A stretch of 64,000 bases of DNA from positions 1-64,000 of the forward strand of contig JACEFZ010002047.1 in assembly GCA_014155875.1 (NCBI GenBank), written 5' to 3'. The notes below the pieces were generated by a model. That model was not told the DNA's origin and searched no databases. It saw only the letters and a list, made by a program, of their open reading frames with translations. A program made the translations under genes and the position numbers. How positions within the stretch are numbered: the first letter of the stretch is position 1; each line of letters starts with the position of its first letter. The DNA is from Cepaea nemoralis (lineage: Eukaryota > Mollusca > Gastropoda > Stylommatophora > Helicidae). Shown piece by piece: positions 20,690-33,000 of this stretch.

Positions 20690-20910
20690 CCGCTCCATGG
20701 CGAAGAGGTTACGGACGAGGTTCGTAATCTTGCATTCCCACTTTCGAAAAACAGCTGTGGGCGATTTGACAGCATTTTTATAAAATAATATGGGTGCAGG
20801 TCATTCAGAAAGCAATAGCAAACTACTGAACATAAAGTTGCCCAGGAATCACGAACAGCCAAAAAATGCAGGGGTTGACTGCAACATCCTGTAAAGGACA
20901 TGTAATTAAC
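20690..20910 (+). repeat. SINE-D copy (D1)
   Basis: The head contains GGTTACGGACGAGGTTCGTA and GGGCGATTTGACAGCA, as in the copy at 52495. The core is CAGAAAGCAATAGCAAACTA, and the tail ends at ACATCCTGTAAAGGACATG. Confidence 0.85.
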
Positions 20911-20944
20911 TTATTTGTAAACTGCTACTTCTACTACTAAAAAA

Positions 20945-21175
20945 AATGTTTTGCATATCCTTTACAGGACATCGCTGTCAACATCAACATCTTTCAGCTG
21001 ATTGTTGATTTCTTGGCAAGATTACGCTCAGTAGTTTGCCATTGCTTTCTGAGCGGCCGGCTCAATACCCCGCAAGTTACCTACGCGATTCGAGCCACTG
21101 CTGATTTTCACCGTCGTCACGTTACTTACGAGATTACGGAGAAAAGTCGCTAACCTCTAGGCCAGGAAGCCGGCA
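20945..21175 (-). repeat. SINE-D copy (D2) with tRNA-like head
   Basis: On the minus strand: A box TGGCCTAGAGGTTAGCGA, B-box-like GTGGCTCGAATCGC, core GCTCAGAAAGCAATGGCAAA, and the D2 tail TCAACAATCAGCTGAAAGAT followed by CCTGTAAAGGATATGC. It lies in inverted orientation to the neighbouring D1 copy. Confidence 0.87.
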
Positions 21176-21425
21176 CTTCTACTACTACTGCTGCTGCTAC
21201 TACTACCACCACCACCACTACTACATCTATTACTTCTGCTACTACAACAGCTACTACTACTACTACTGCTGCTGCTGCTGGTTCTACTGTTTATTACTGC
21301 TACTACCACTGCCGCTGCTTCTGTTGTGTGATACTATTACTGCTGCTCCTACTACTACTTCTAATACTACTCCTATTACTACTACTACTGCCGCTGCTAC
21401 TACTACCACCACCAGCGCCGCCGCC
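21176..21425. repeat. (CTA/CTG)n triplet-repeat tract
   Basis: Interrupted CTACTACTGCTGCTGCTACT-type triplets over about 250 bp. Confidence 0.95.
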
Positions 21426-22319
21426 GGATTAAGGAAAGTATAACTCATCTGAGTCCTCATTTTGTAGCTGTGGCTGACAGCTTGGTAGGGGCATGTCACA
21501 TGTCGCGTTAGAACCCGGGGGGGGGGGGTGCCTCAAGGCTCTTCCCCCACCCCACGTCAAAAGACGAACAACTTCAAAAGGTATCTAGCATGTTCAGACA
21601 ACTTAATTCAGCTGTAAAAGACACGCTCCTAGTATGTATCAAACACGTCACAAACTGTCTGGGCGAACACTGCACTGAGGTCAACGAACCTTTGTCAGCG
21701 GCGCGGCGATGACGACCACCCACAACCTCCTATTTTATAATGTTGACTGCGAAATACATTGGGAAATAAACCGAATAGGAAATATTACGAACCCAGGTCT
21801 AATCCCATTGAGTCCGTATGTTCTGTGGTGAATCATATCCTGACTACAAACGCGTCTCCCCAGAAGTTAAGTTCCAGTATCGGTCTTGCACACCCTGTTG
21901 GTTTCTGAGCTTGGAGAAGGGAAAGAGACCTTTGCATTTCCATCCCTGGGAATAAAGCACTTCAGCGCCGGGTACTGAAGAAAGTCTCTACACCATCTTC
22001 ATTACGATAGATGAAATTCCTTTACAGATTTCAAATGACCTGAACGCCAAAGCAAAGAAGTTAAAATGCAGTCTTCCTGAGAGTTAACCACCCAACCAAC
22101 TGTAAGTTCTACCCCTACTGACTGTTTTCTGTGCCACCCCACAAACTCATACATCATTTCTCCACCCTGCGTCTACCAGCTTCAGTTTACGCTGATGTCA
22201 CAATGTTCTCTAGTCGATCCACTCACACACAAAAAAAGTGCCCAAACCTGACCGATGATGGTCCCCTGTCTTTAAATCTGTCTTCGTGAATTTGTTACTA
22301 AGAACGATTTTAAGTATTT
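21426..22319. other. No gene seen
   Basis: Contains a G run at 21519-21529 and the second copy of repeat F (21845-22010). Nothing else is identifiable. Confidence 0.5.
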
Positions 22320-22640
22320 GTGTATTGTTATCAAAGTTGAGTTGAGCTGAGCTGAATCAAGAACCAATAACACAACACTGGGGGAATTCCCACGCGAGCT
22401 CCGCCTTCATCTGCGACAGCCAGCGAAGAGTTCCAATACTAATGGAACATGTAACAACCTGATTACATGTATATGTCCGTCTGGCCTTTCCTCGAAGTTG
22501 TGAATGTCGGCTAGATCGTCAGGTCATTCCCTACAGCACCATTCTCTCCAGGTCGTGATGATCTAACCGTTCTTCTGCAGTATACACACGATTCCAAAAG
22601 GCCCCGACCACAACTGCCCCTGGGGAACCGCTAGTTTTAA
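22320..22640 (-). pseudogene. LINE-A 3' fragment
   Basis: The minus-strand 3' end of the RNase H LINE. It shows the TTGAGTTGAGCTGAGCTGA tail, CAGCCAGCGAAGAG, and further in, GATGATCTAACCGTTCTTCTG. It corresponds to 2540-2820 and is 5' truncated. Confidence 0.8.
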
Positions 22641-22769
22641 AACAAACACACATACACACACACAAATACAAACACCGATAGATACAACTAAAACAACAAG
22701 TATGGCCAGTATCGGAAACCACAGCTACTTAACGGAGATTAACATTTTAAACATACAGTATAATGCTAG

Positions 22770-23320
22770 AGAAGCCCACTTTATCGGGGACTCACGCGGT
22801 CCACTTGATCGGGGACCCACAGGGCCCACTGGCCATCGGGGATCCACGGGGCCCATTTCCACCGGGGTCCACAGGGTCCACTTGCCATCAGGGACCCACA
22901 GGGTCCACTTGCTATTAGGGACCCACAGGGTCCACTTGTCATTGGGGACCCACAGGGTCCACTTGCCATCTGGATCTCACAAGGCCCACTTCATAAGGGA
23001 CCGGCAGGGTCCACTTGCTTTCGGGGACTCACAGGGTCCATTTGCCATCGGGGATTCAGATGGTCCACTTACAATCGGGTACCCACGTGATCCACTTGCC
23101 ATCAGGGACTCACATGGTCCATTTGCCATCGGGGATCCACAGGGTCCACTTGCCATCAAGTACCCACATGGTTTACTTGCCATCAGGGACACGCATGGTC
23201 CATTTACCATCGGGGATCCACAGGGCCCACTTGCCATCATGGATCCACAAGGTCATCGTGCCATCGGGGACCTACAGGGTCCTGTTGCCAGCGGGTTAGC
23301 TGACATCCCGGCTGGTCCGT
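22770..23320. repeat. 27-bp minisatellite (about 20 copies)
   Basis: The unit is CCACAGGGTCCACTTGCCAT plus CAGGGAC, diverging outward. Because 27 is a multiple of three, long frames (22702-23337 and the minus-strand ones) stay open by default. The 9-residue peptide GDPQGPLAI lacks the Gly-X-Y spacing of collagen. Confidence 0.93.
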
Positions 23321-23399
23321 TACCGTGTATGTCCTAGGAACGCAAGCTTGTCCTCTCATTCCGCCCCCTTGTGTCTAACAGCAGTTGAAAGTTCCTTGC

Positions 23400-23580
23400 A
23401 GTTCCTTGCACATGGCGTTGCAATCAACCCCAGAATGTATTATCTGTGTGATTTACTAGACACTTTTTACGCCCAGTAGTTTGCCAATGCTTCTGAACGA
23501 CCGCCTCTCATACCATCGAAATCAACGCAAAGTGATCTACTCCCAAATCGTCAGCGACTGATTTCAAACCCTCGACTCGA
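23400..23580 (-). repeat. SINE-D copy, degraded
   Basis: Minus orientation: GCGTTGCAATCAACCCCAGA, then CCCAGTAGTTTGCCAATGC and TTCTGAACGACCGCC. Confidence 0.7.
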
Positions 23581-23814
23581 CATGCCGGGCAATTGTGAAT
23601 CTACGTTCACTAACCCCCAAAGCCATAGACGCCGAAAACACGGCAGTATAAATTATAAGTTAGTTAGTCGCGGTTCCAACTTCTCGGCAAATGATCGCCC
23701 CATAATGCTCCGTTCCTGTGCTAGTGACTATCATTCAAAATGCTCCTCACTGCCCCATGTGAAAAGTGGAACAGACAGAAGTCTAGAAAAATCAATAGAC
23801 CGTACATACAGTAG

Positions 23815-24015
23815 GATTAAAATGTCGACTTCTCGTCCTTGACTTAATGACGTAAATTATAAGTACCTCAGAAGTCGGAGTGGGTCCACCTGATGTCGAG
23901 GGACACTGGTAATAGGGAAAGCTAATCCACACACAAAAATCAGCCCAGTGCACTACAAGAAGTAGTACTAGTAGTAGCGCGTGTAAGGACTCCGCTTCAG
24001 TTCAAAGCAACCGAA
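23815..24015 (+). repeat. SINE-A, without head
   Basis: Starts at AAAATGTCGACTTCTCGTCC, passes CAGAAGTCGGAGTGGGTCC and AATAGGGAAAGCTAATCC, and ends near CAGTTCAAAGCAACCGAACG. Confidence 0.8.
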
Positions 24016-24089
24016 CGACACAAAAACGAAACGAAACAAACAAACAAATCCTGGGAACTTTAACTGTGATTTTATAGAAACAAACACTG

Positions 24090-25640
24090 AAAGAAGAAAT
24101 TATTAATTATAGAAGCCGTCAGATTATCCCCATTGAACGAATCACCAGGGCAAGATGAAATACCAAATGAACTAATTAAAGCACGAAGAGAAGTAGGAAC
24201 AGCATGGCTACATAGACTATTCAACCACGTTTGTGTATAACAACAGACACCACGAGGCTGGGGAAACACTATAATTATCCCAATTTGGAAAAACAAAGGC
24301 AGCAAAAGAGACTGCACACGAATACAGAGGCATTTCACTGTTGAGTCATACTGGGAAAATATTTTGCAAAATTCTTGAAAAAAGATTAAGAACTATTATA
24401 GAACCCCAGCTAAGCGAAACACAACTTGGATTTAGGAAAAACAAAGGATGCACAGATGCCATTTTTTCTCTTAGACAACTTATAGAAAAATCAATCGAAT
24501 TCAATGAAACACTCTACTTAGCCTTTGTCGACCAAGAAAAGGCATTTGATAGAGTAGATAGAAACAAGCTGTGGGAAATCCTTAAACAATATGGAGTGAG
24601 TACACATCTAATGAACCTATGTAGAAGCTTATACAACAACAGTGAATGCATAGTGAGAGCAACTGGAGGACACTCAGAACCCTTCACCATAAGATCCGGA
24701 GTACGACAAGGTTGTGTCCTGTCCCCTCTCTTGTTTATAACATATATAGACAACATATGTAAAGAAACCAGCCAAACAGAGACCGCAAGAACACCGCATG
24801 ACGAGAACACAGAAGAAGAACCATCTGCAAATCTAACCATTAGAGAACTCCTGTTTGCGGACGACCAAGCACTAATAGCAAAATCAGAAGCTGAATTACA
24901 AGACCACATGAATAGTCTAAACGAAATGTGTAGGGAACATAACATGAAAATTAGCACAAGTAAAACAGAGGTATTGACTATAACTAAAGAAGAAAAAGCA
25001 ACAACGATTTACCTAAACGAACATCCCTTGAAACAAGTAAAGAGTTTCAAGTACCTAGGAAGTATAATATCATCAAATGGCAAATCAGAAGACGAGATCG
25101 AAAATAGATGCAATAAGGCAAACCAACTCATTGGACAAATGGCACCAATACTAAAGAACAAACATGTATCAATAACTACTAAGAAAGCACTTTACAACAC
25201 AATCTTCCTACCAACTCTATGTTACCAATGCCAAACCTGGACAATGACAGAAAAAGAGAAAAGAAAAATCACAACAACAGAAATGAGATTCCTGAGAAGA
25301 ATACTCAATGTATCAAGAAGAGATAAGATCAGAAATGAAGACATCAGGACTAAAGTGGGGGTTATAGCATGCACTAGATTTTATTAGAAAGCAGCAAGTC
25401 AAATGGTTTGGCCATGCAAGTAGGTTACCAACTAACAGTATACCACAACAAGCAATGATGTACAGACCAGAGGGAAGCTGAGGAAGAGGCCGACCACGTA
25501 AACGTTGGACAGAGGGAATAGCAGTCCATAGGAATATCGATATACTGAAGCCAATAACCGGGCACTCTCACGATGTTTATACTTCACCTCGACACCGCAA
25601 GGTACAAGAGGAACATGATGAAAAACACTGAATGTTATTA
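24090..25640 (+). pseudogene. RTE-like non-LTR retrotransposon, reverse transcriptase region
   Basis: The 348-codon open part (24341-25387) carries the palm and thumb of a LINE reverse transcriptase: LGFRKNKGCTDAIFSLRQLI, FVDQEKAFDRVDR, SGVRQGCVLSPLLF, and FADDQAL as the catalytic box. Then KSFKYLGSIISSNGKSEDEI and the C-terminal block RRILNVSRRDKIRNEDIRTK. Upstream (24130-24340) the RT fingers continue in shifted frames (YRGISLLSHTGKIF spans the junction). Downstream the tail continues in broken frames to about 25620. Endonuclease and 5' end are absent, so it is a 5'-truncated dead copy. The thumb/tail layout is closest to RTE-type elements; the clade is inferred. Confidence 0.85.
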
Positions 25641-26185
25641 AATGAAACCAAAACCATCTTATGCAATGAATACATATCATTGGAAGTTAGAAAAAGAATT
25701 CTTGCATGTCACACAGAACCACTTATAAACCTAACATACGTCTATAAATTATACAAGAAAATGTACACCTGTGATAGACAAAAGACCCCCAGTCGACCCA
25801 GAACAAAACTATTCTGAACAATATTCAGTTCTTGCCACAGAAAGTGGCAAGAGGAGAGTGCAAAGAATACCATGGACAGACAGAAAAACCAATGACCAAG
25901 TCCTACAAGAAACAAATGAAAACCTTAAACTGATTAGAGAAATTAGACGTAGACAGTCAACATTTTTGGTCACGTTATGAGAAGAAATAATTAGGAGAAA
26001 CTTAGTGACAACTGGCAAGATTGAGGGGAAGAGAACAAGGTGAAGACAGAAGTAAATACCTGGATGGCTTGGTCACGTGGCATGGTCGAGACAGAAACGC
26101 GGAGCTGATTCACGACTCTGGTGATCGTGTGAGATGGCTAAACATAACCGCCCACGCTTACCGGCATGGCACATGATGATGATAG
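25640..26185 (+). pseudogene. LINE-G (RTE/BovB-like) C-terminal fragment
   Basis: Reads MQRIPWTDRKTNDQVLQETN, then IREIRRRQSTF, then after frame changes TTGKI and a Trp-rich end. Same family as 54736-56115. It is followed by a (TG)n tract. Confidence 0.8.
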
Positions 26186-26230
26186 TAAGCGGACATGTGG
26201 TGCTCGACGCATATTTGTATACACCAAATC

Positions 26231-26231
26231 G

Positions 26232-26266
<35 letters not shown>

Positions 26267-26278
26267 GGGGGGGGGGGA
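26231..26278. repeat. (TG)n-(G)n microsatellite
   Basis: About 16 TG dinucleotides followed by a run of about 15 G. Confidence 0.98.
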
Positions 26279-26324
26279 GTACCTTTCCGTTATTTCCCAA
26301 GACATTCTTGCTACCCATTTTCAA

Positions 26325-26990
26325 TCAATCAATCATGTGCCATGCCGGAAAGCGTGGGCGGTCATGACTCGCCATTTCACTCGATCGTCGTGGATCAGCT
26401 CAGTGTTCCTGTCTCGACCATGCCATGTGACCAAGCCATCCAGGTATATACTTCTCGGTCTTCCCCTTGGTCTCTTCCCTTAGGTCTTGCCAGTTGTCAC
26501 TAAGTTCTCCAATCCATTTCTTCTCATAACATGTCCAAACAATTTTTTCTGTCTACGTCTAATTTCTCTAATGAATTTACGATTTTCATTTGTCTCCTGT
26601 AGTACACTGTCCATGGTATTCTTTGCATTCTCCTCAGAAACCACATTTCTTCAGCCACCAGCTGTTTTTCAGCTTGACTGCTCATTGTCTAAGTTTCAGA
26701 TCCATACAAAAGAACAGGCTCTATGTAGCACTTCAACACTCTTTTTCTCGTTTCAGTTGACATATTTTTATTGGTCAGTATGTTTTTCATCTTGCTAAAG
26801 GCTACTTTCGCCATGGCGATTCTTGATCTAATCTCTTCAAGGCGTTTCCCATCAGATGTTATGACTGTTCTGAGATAACTGTACTGATTCACTTGTTGAA
26901 GAGTATTCCCATTTACTTGTATATTACATTGTGCTATTTCCTTCTTCCTAGTGACGACCCATTTTAGGCCAATTAAAAAAAAAAAAATGG
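26325..26990 (-). pseudogene. LINE-G (RTE/BovB-like) C-terminal fragment, inverted
   Basis: The minus strand reads NQYSYLRTVITSDGKRLEEI, then KMKNILTNKNMSTETRKRVL and CYIEPVLLYGSET. It continues in broken frames through the MWFLRRMQRIPWT block to a CATGCCGGAAAGCGTGGGCG end. It forms an inverted repeat with 25640-26185. Confidence 0.82.
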
Positions 26991-27063
26991 AATCCGTCCA
27001 GCTGCGAGTCTAATACATTGCCATCGGGTTAGCAGGCGAGTGTCTAGACACTACATTACGACT

Positions 27064-27150
27064 GTCATTCATTCATTCATTCATTCATTCATTCATTCAT
27101 TCATTCATTCATTCATTCATGCATGCATTCATTCATTCATTCAGTAGCAT
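27064..27150. repeat. (ATTC)n microsatellite
   Basis: About 20 tandem CATT tetranucleotides with two GCAT variants. Confidence 0.98.
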
Positions 27151-27329
27151 GTCCTTTGCAGAGCCTTGCTCCCATAACAACGTTCCGGAAAACTCCTCGG
27201 TCATAAGCAAGATGTCCTGCGTCCAATACAGCCATCTGAGGATCATTTGCCACACCCTGCATTACTACCACTACCTGAAATGTAACCATGGGCTAGGTGA
27301 ACGGCGGTCTACAGTTTTCACAGGGTATT

Positions 27330-27575
27330 TAAAAGACAAGCTTATCAACTTTATTGCACCAGGGTTTATCCCGTATGGCTCGGTCTCTTTCCTCAAGGAG
27401 ACCTGCGAAAAATCGTCGCAGAAAGCACGAACTTCGTAACTCCAGTGACGACCCACAGGAGTCTCCGGAAAAATTGCACTCGTGAACCGAACGACGTAGC
27501 CGAGAATTGAACCCACAACCTTTCTGACCGTGAGGCAGGTGGTGTAACCACTTCGTGACGGAGATGCCCTGGGAA
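27330..27575 (-). repeat. SINE-C copy with tRNA-like head
   Basis: On the minus strand: A box TCACGAAGTGGTTACACCAC, B box TTGTGGGTTCAATTCTCGG, body AGTGCAATTTTTCCGGAGAC then TCACTGGAGTTACG, and a tail ending GGTGCAATAAAGTTGATAAG. Related copies lie at 34150 (+), 50195 (+), 61115 (+, partial) and 62455 (-). Confidence 0.87.
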
Positions 27576-28083
27576 GTAATTGAGGACACTAACAAACAAT
27601 TATGCTACATCGCACCTGTACGTTGAAATAGCCACACGAAATAGACCAATGTTTCCAGGTATGTTTGTGTGCTGGCGTGGTTTTGTAATTATAATTAGTA
27701 CAAGGGGGAACAATTCACGCAATTAATTTGCGGATGACACCCGCTCTGACAGGACGAATAATTTGGAGGATTTAAAGAGGTGAAAAAACTTGGAGACAAC
27801 TCAAAGCAATCGTGATGGGCATGGCAAAGTTAGTAAACAGGATGAAGAAAATGTGTCTTGAAAGTTGCAAATTAATGAGCTGGCAATAGGCGGGCTCGCA
27901 ACTCCGCGTTATCATAAATCACGTTTGTAGGTATGCGGAAAAATATATTTTATAATATGTTGTTAGTGCCGCCCCATACCTGTGGAGCTGTTAAGAGTTG
28001 ACAGTTATTGTTTTCCTTGGTGATTTTATGCTCAGCGTGACCGACCGTGAAGCCGTGTGGGGTTGAGACGCCTTCTCTATAAT
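27576..28083 (+). other. Upstream region of the secreted-peptide gene
   Basis: No open frame or repeat recognised. It is the only repeat-poor half-kilobase in this part of the window and lies directly upstream of the TATA box, so it is the natural place for proximal promoter elements. Confidence 0.5.
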
Positions 28084-28091
28084 TATAAAAG
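28084..28091 (+). promoter_or_regulatory. TATA box of the secreted-peptide gene
   Basis: TATAAAAG followed by GG, 125 bases upstream of the proposed start codon. Initiation would be expected near 28112-28120, leaving a leader of about 100 bases with no upstream ATG obvious in it. Confidence 0.7.
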
Positions 28092-28215
28092 GGTGGTGGT
28101 TAGACCAAAGCGCCAAAGACTTACTTGGCGCCAGCAGAAGTAAGTGTTTAACTCCAAACTCCAGCGGGAACAACTAGCCTTTCTTTATCGTCCCGTGTCA
28201 ACCATTTATCTCACA

Positions 28216-28236
28216 ATGAAAATCGTAACGATCCTG
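28216..28236 (+). CDS. Secreted-peptide gene exon 1 (MKIVTIL)
   Basis: ATG in the context CTCACAATGA, seven codons MKIVTIL, then the consensus donor GTAAGT at 28237. Too short to stand alone; supported by the TATA box upstream and by the phase and sense of exon 2. Confidence 0.72.
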
Positions 28237-29933
28237 GTAAGTGAATATAACGAAAGATTATTTCTGTTAAATTTATGTTATCTATCTTTCTAGCCGGAGT
28301 CTGTGGTGAAGAGGTAGCAAATGCGAATCACAATCCCACTATTGAAATTAGCTGCACGAGATTTGGAAGCAGATCGTCTTGTGTTGATTTTTAACATTGG
28401 TGGCGTGGTCGATCGGAAAGCAATGGCAAACTATTTAACGTAAACTTGCCAAACAATCACAAACAGCCAACAAATGCTGGGGCTGACTGCGAAGTCGTGT
28501 AAAGGGCATGGAACTAACTTATAAAATCTAACTTAGAAGCGAGATCAGCACAGCCGAATGGATAAGAGAGCTCGCCATTAAAACTTCCGGTGTGCTGATG
28601 CCGAGGTAGCGGGTTCAGCTCCTACTACCAGTTAGTAGGACTAAAATGTTAACTTCTCTTCCTTAACTTAATGATGTAAATTACAAGTACCTCAGACGTC
28701 GGAGTGGATTTGCCTGATGGCGAGGGACACTGGTAATAGTGAAAGCTAATTCACACGCAAAAATCAGCCCAGTGCTACTATAGGGTGTATTTTAATGACT
28801 GTGGGGTTTTGAAATTATTGCCGTTTCAAGTTTTGTAATCACCCTCTGCGGAGTTCATGCAACATAAAAGGTAAATACATATCTTGGAGCGGCAATATTT
28901 TCAAAAACTCCACAGTCATTAAACATACACTATGTACTAGAAGTAGTAACGCGTGTATGGACTACGCTTGGGTTCAAAGCAAACGGACGACGCAAAAGAA
29001 AACAATCATGCAAACTTTAAAATGTTCTTTTATGGAAGCAAACACTGAATTTTATCAAATGAAACCAAAACCACCTTAAGCAATAAATACATATCATTGG
29101 AAGTTAGAAAAAAATTTCTTGCATGTCACATTGAACCAGTTATCAGTTATCAGTTATCAGTTGGGGCATCTTCATTGCACTCCGGACAGGTCCATAGGTG
29201 CTCGGATTCCCCCCCCCCCCCCCCCCCAACATATGCATCAGCGTCCGTTGGCTAATAGTGCCAGTTCTGTGTTGGTTAACGAGGCACCTCGTTTTCCCGA
29301 TATACGTCTCGTGTCTGGCCGTGCCAATTCTTACTCCCAAGTCTTTCATCCTGGACAGCGATGTGGATTCACATAGAACCAGTTCTAACCTACCACATGT
29401 CCGCGGATCTTGGACAATTAGAAAACACGAAACAAAAATCCCTGGAAGCTTTAGAAATGTAGTTTATAGAAACAAAACCTGCAGCTTTTACAATAAAGAC
29501 ATCTTATACAATAAATCCTTATAATTATAAGTCAGAAAAAGAAATATTGCGTGTTACATAGAACCAATTCTAATGTATGGCTGTGAATCGTGGACAACTA
29601 GATACTTAATTAAAAATAACAATCCCTAAAAGCTTTGGAGATATGGTTGTCTAGAAGTCTAGACGAATGCTGAACATTCCCTGTCATTTAAAAACTGTCA
29701 TTTACTGCCAATATAGTACCTTGCGGTGTATGGCAGACGGGTCTTTGAGCCTGAGGAATAAAGGCCACCTGGCTAGTGCAGTCGCCGCGAACTGTGCAGG
29801 TTAGGATTTTCTTTTTGCCCCCGACAGAAAAAAAAATCCCGCACCTTACCGGGGATGGACAGCCAAAATGAGTTATCTAATATCTAAACGTTTTGAAAGA
29901 GACTGAGACACAGAGAGACAACTAAGCACAGGC

Positions 29934-30023
<90 letters not shown>

Positions 30024-33000
30024 CAGTAATCATTTTTGTGTGTGAATGTGTATGCTTGACGTTTTATGAGAAGACAGCAACTGGAACATATAACAATTAG
30101 AAAGGCGTGTGGAAAGAGAGACAGAGTGAGACAGATAGAGCACAATTCTTTAAAGTCTTGTATCTTAGCATGAGAGGATGATAGCACATGAACTAAAACA
30201 TGTCGTTGGAGATCGCAAGAGGTGAAGACACATGGTCGCCCATGCGAGTCTAGAGTGTGGTCGACGAATTGCGCAACTCTTCCTCACTTTTATCCAATTC
30301 ATCGCACAAGTCATTCTTCATCCAACTTCAACTCCACTGATTGAAATCAATAGTCATCATCATTCTCGATGGACAAACACCATCACTTGATGATGATCTT
30401 TCTAAACCAGTAGTTCTCAACCTCTTTTGGCCCGTGCCCTCTTCATCATATTTTCAGAACGTCACCCCCCTCCTCCCCCCACTTTTCGTATTTCTTCCCT
30501 AATTATCCCCCACGCCTACACAGTATACGTAATAATTGAAGCTAAATTTAATAACACAGACTAAAACAAGTCTAGACGTTCACATAAAACACGTGATTTG
30601 CGGGTCTACTTACGTTATAAAATGAATTGCAGAAGGGTGAGACGTACAGAACCGTAAAGTATTAAGGGAAAAACAATACCAAGTAATTGGTTCTTGTATT
30701 ACCGCGATCTTGAAATAATCTTAACCCCCCCCCCCCTGTAAACCCCCCCCCCCCCCCTGGAGGGGAGGAAATACCCCACCGGTTGAGAACCACTGTTCTA
30801 AACGTTTAATTTAATCTTAGAGGTGTAATGTGTTGGCGTTGCGGGCAGTGAAAGTGTTCAGTATGTAGATATTTCCCCCATATCTCACCCTAGATTCACT
30901 GGCAAGTAGCTGTGTCTGAACACTCTGTCCAACAGAACTTGTTGAGCAGGTTTGCTTAGTCGACGCATCCATAGCGGCGAAGCAGGCAGATGGCGTCTTG
31001 GCATGTGTTTATTCAATTTATGTCCCGTCCTGAGGTGGAGAATGATGATCTGTCCCTGCTTGTCAAGCGTTCCCTAGTGGTGATCTATCCCTGCATGTCA
31101 AGTGTTCCCTAGTGGTGATCTATCCCTGCCTGTCAAGCGTGCCATAGTGGTGATCTATCACTGCCTGTCAAGCGTGCCATACTGGTGATCTATTCTTGCC
31201 TGTCAAGCGTGCCATAGTGGTGATCTATCCCTGCCTGTCAAGCGTGCCATAGTGGTGATCTATTCTTGCCTGTCAAACGTGCCATAGTGGTGATCTATCA
31301 CCGCCTATCGAACGTGCCCCAATGATATTCATAAAAGGGCACTTCATTATGTGTGTGAGCCTCTTGGTCTAGCATAATCTCTTATACCCAAAGACTGTTA
31401 AGTGATACGGGTGTTGTGAGCAATTAAAGTGCGGACAGGATGACTGGCAACGCTATTATGTCAGAGGACCAACTTCTTAGTCGAGCCGACATAATACAAT
31501 AAGTCCAATGACATTATGAGTCCGGTATAAATGCGGATTTTGAACTGAATGAACCAGTATCAGTAGTTAGAAAGTAAGCGTTCGGATGAAATATTGGTGT
31601 GGTCAGGAAAGAGAGGCTCACCAAACTCTCTAGGAGGATCGTTAATCAACACAGGACTGGCGTAATTAGTCGTCCTCTGATGGAATTCCTCTTGAGAAGA
31701 TCGAAGCAGCTATGGACGTGCTGGGAGTGCAAGTATAATAATTTGAACCGAACTGGACACATATGGGAGCAAACCACGGCCGTAAACCGGGAACATCACA
31801 GTGCGTGGTTTGTATATGGAGTGAATGAATCACACACACACACACACACAAGAAAGAAAGAAAAGCGAGAAGTAGAAGGTAATCTTTACTATAACATGAT
31901 CACAAGTAACAAGATGTACGTTGTGGTTACAACCTTTGTCAGCACGAAAAAAAAAACGCACACGCCGACATAACTACATGAAAAAACACTACATGAATAT
32001 ATAAATATAAGTGTTACTGTACTGTATGTTTCTTGTGGGCTGGAGACTTCTTTCGTTGTATCCGCGTGAATGATTCCAATAAAATGATTGCATGTGGATG
32101 GGGGAGAATAACAAATTCACTGAACAGGCAATGCACCATAACAATACTTTTCTGGCTTTCTTCTGGGGTTTAGAAATAAACCCAGATTATCCTCAGAAGT
32201 ACAATATGCTAGCTTGCTTGTGTTCGCTGGCTGTGGACTCCAGCGTGAAGTCCTGTAAGTCGGATGAAGACATCCTGTTGTCCAACATCAGTGTGATGTC
32301 ATACCAGACCTGAGGTTTGCGTGAGAATCCGTTGTCCCATGTCTGGCTTATTGGTGTGCAGACTGGTGGTTCATCGCCGTGCAGGCAGATAATCTCCGGC
32401 TTCGGAAGAATCAGCGATCCTACTACCTTAGCCAGGACCCCGAAGGGACATGTTGCCCAGGACGCACGGCTAGGATGTGTTAGTAGGGCTTGGCCAGTAT
32501 AAAACCTGGCCCTGGTGCCTTGGAAACAGCTCTGCGTCCCAATTACAATATAACACTAGAAGCTAATAGTAGATCATTCGAGTTCCGATATCACCTGGGT
32601 TACCTTATACAATGTTATGTCGAATGACGTCACTGCAATTGGCCATTCCCACGCGAGATCAGTCCTTCGATACAGCAGCCATTCCAAAATATTCCTGCTC
32701 ATTGGTCCTAGTATGAGTTGGTTATGCTATCTTCTCTCGTTACATCGAAGGCTGCGTTGGTGTGCTTGACCAGGCTCCATTACCATAGGTTTAGTAGGGC
32801 TAGGCCGGTCTCCCTGGTCGAGGGGTTAGCAGCTTTCTCCGTAACCCCGAATACTCTCGTGGTTGACGTGAGCGCACGAGAATTTCAAAGTGGTTCGAGT
32901 CGCGCCAGTGACTTATGAGAGTATGGAGCCGGTCGCTCAGAAAGCAATGGCAAACTACTGAGAGTAATCTTGCCAAGAAATCAACAATCGGCTGAAAGAT

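Noticed and set aside
22702..23337. 211-codon collagen-like frame
   Set aside because: A 27-bp minisatellite opens several frames on both strands; Gly spacing is not Gly-X-Y.
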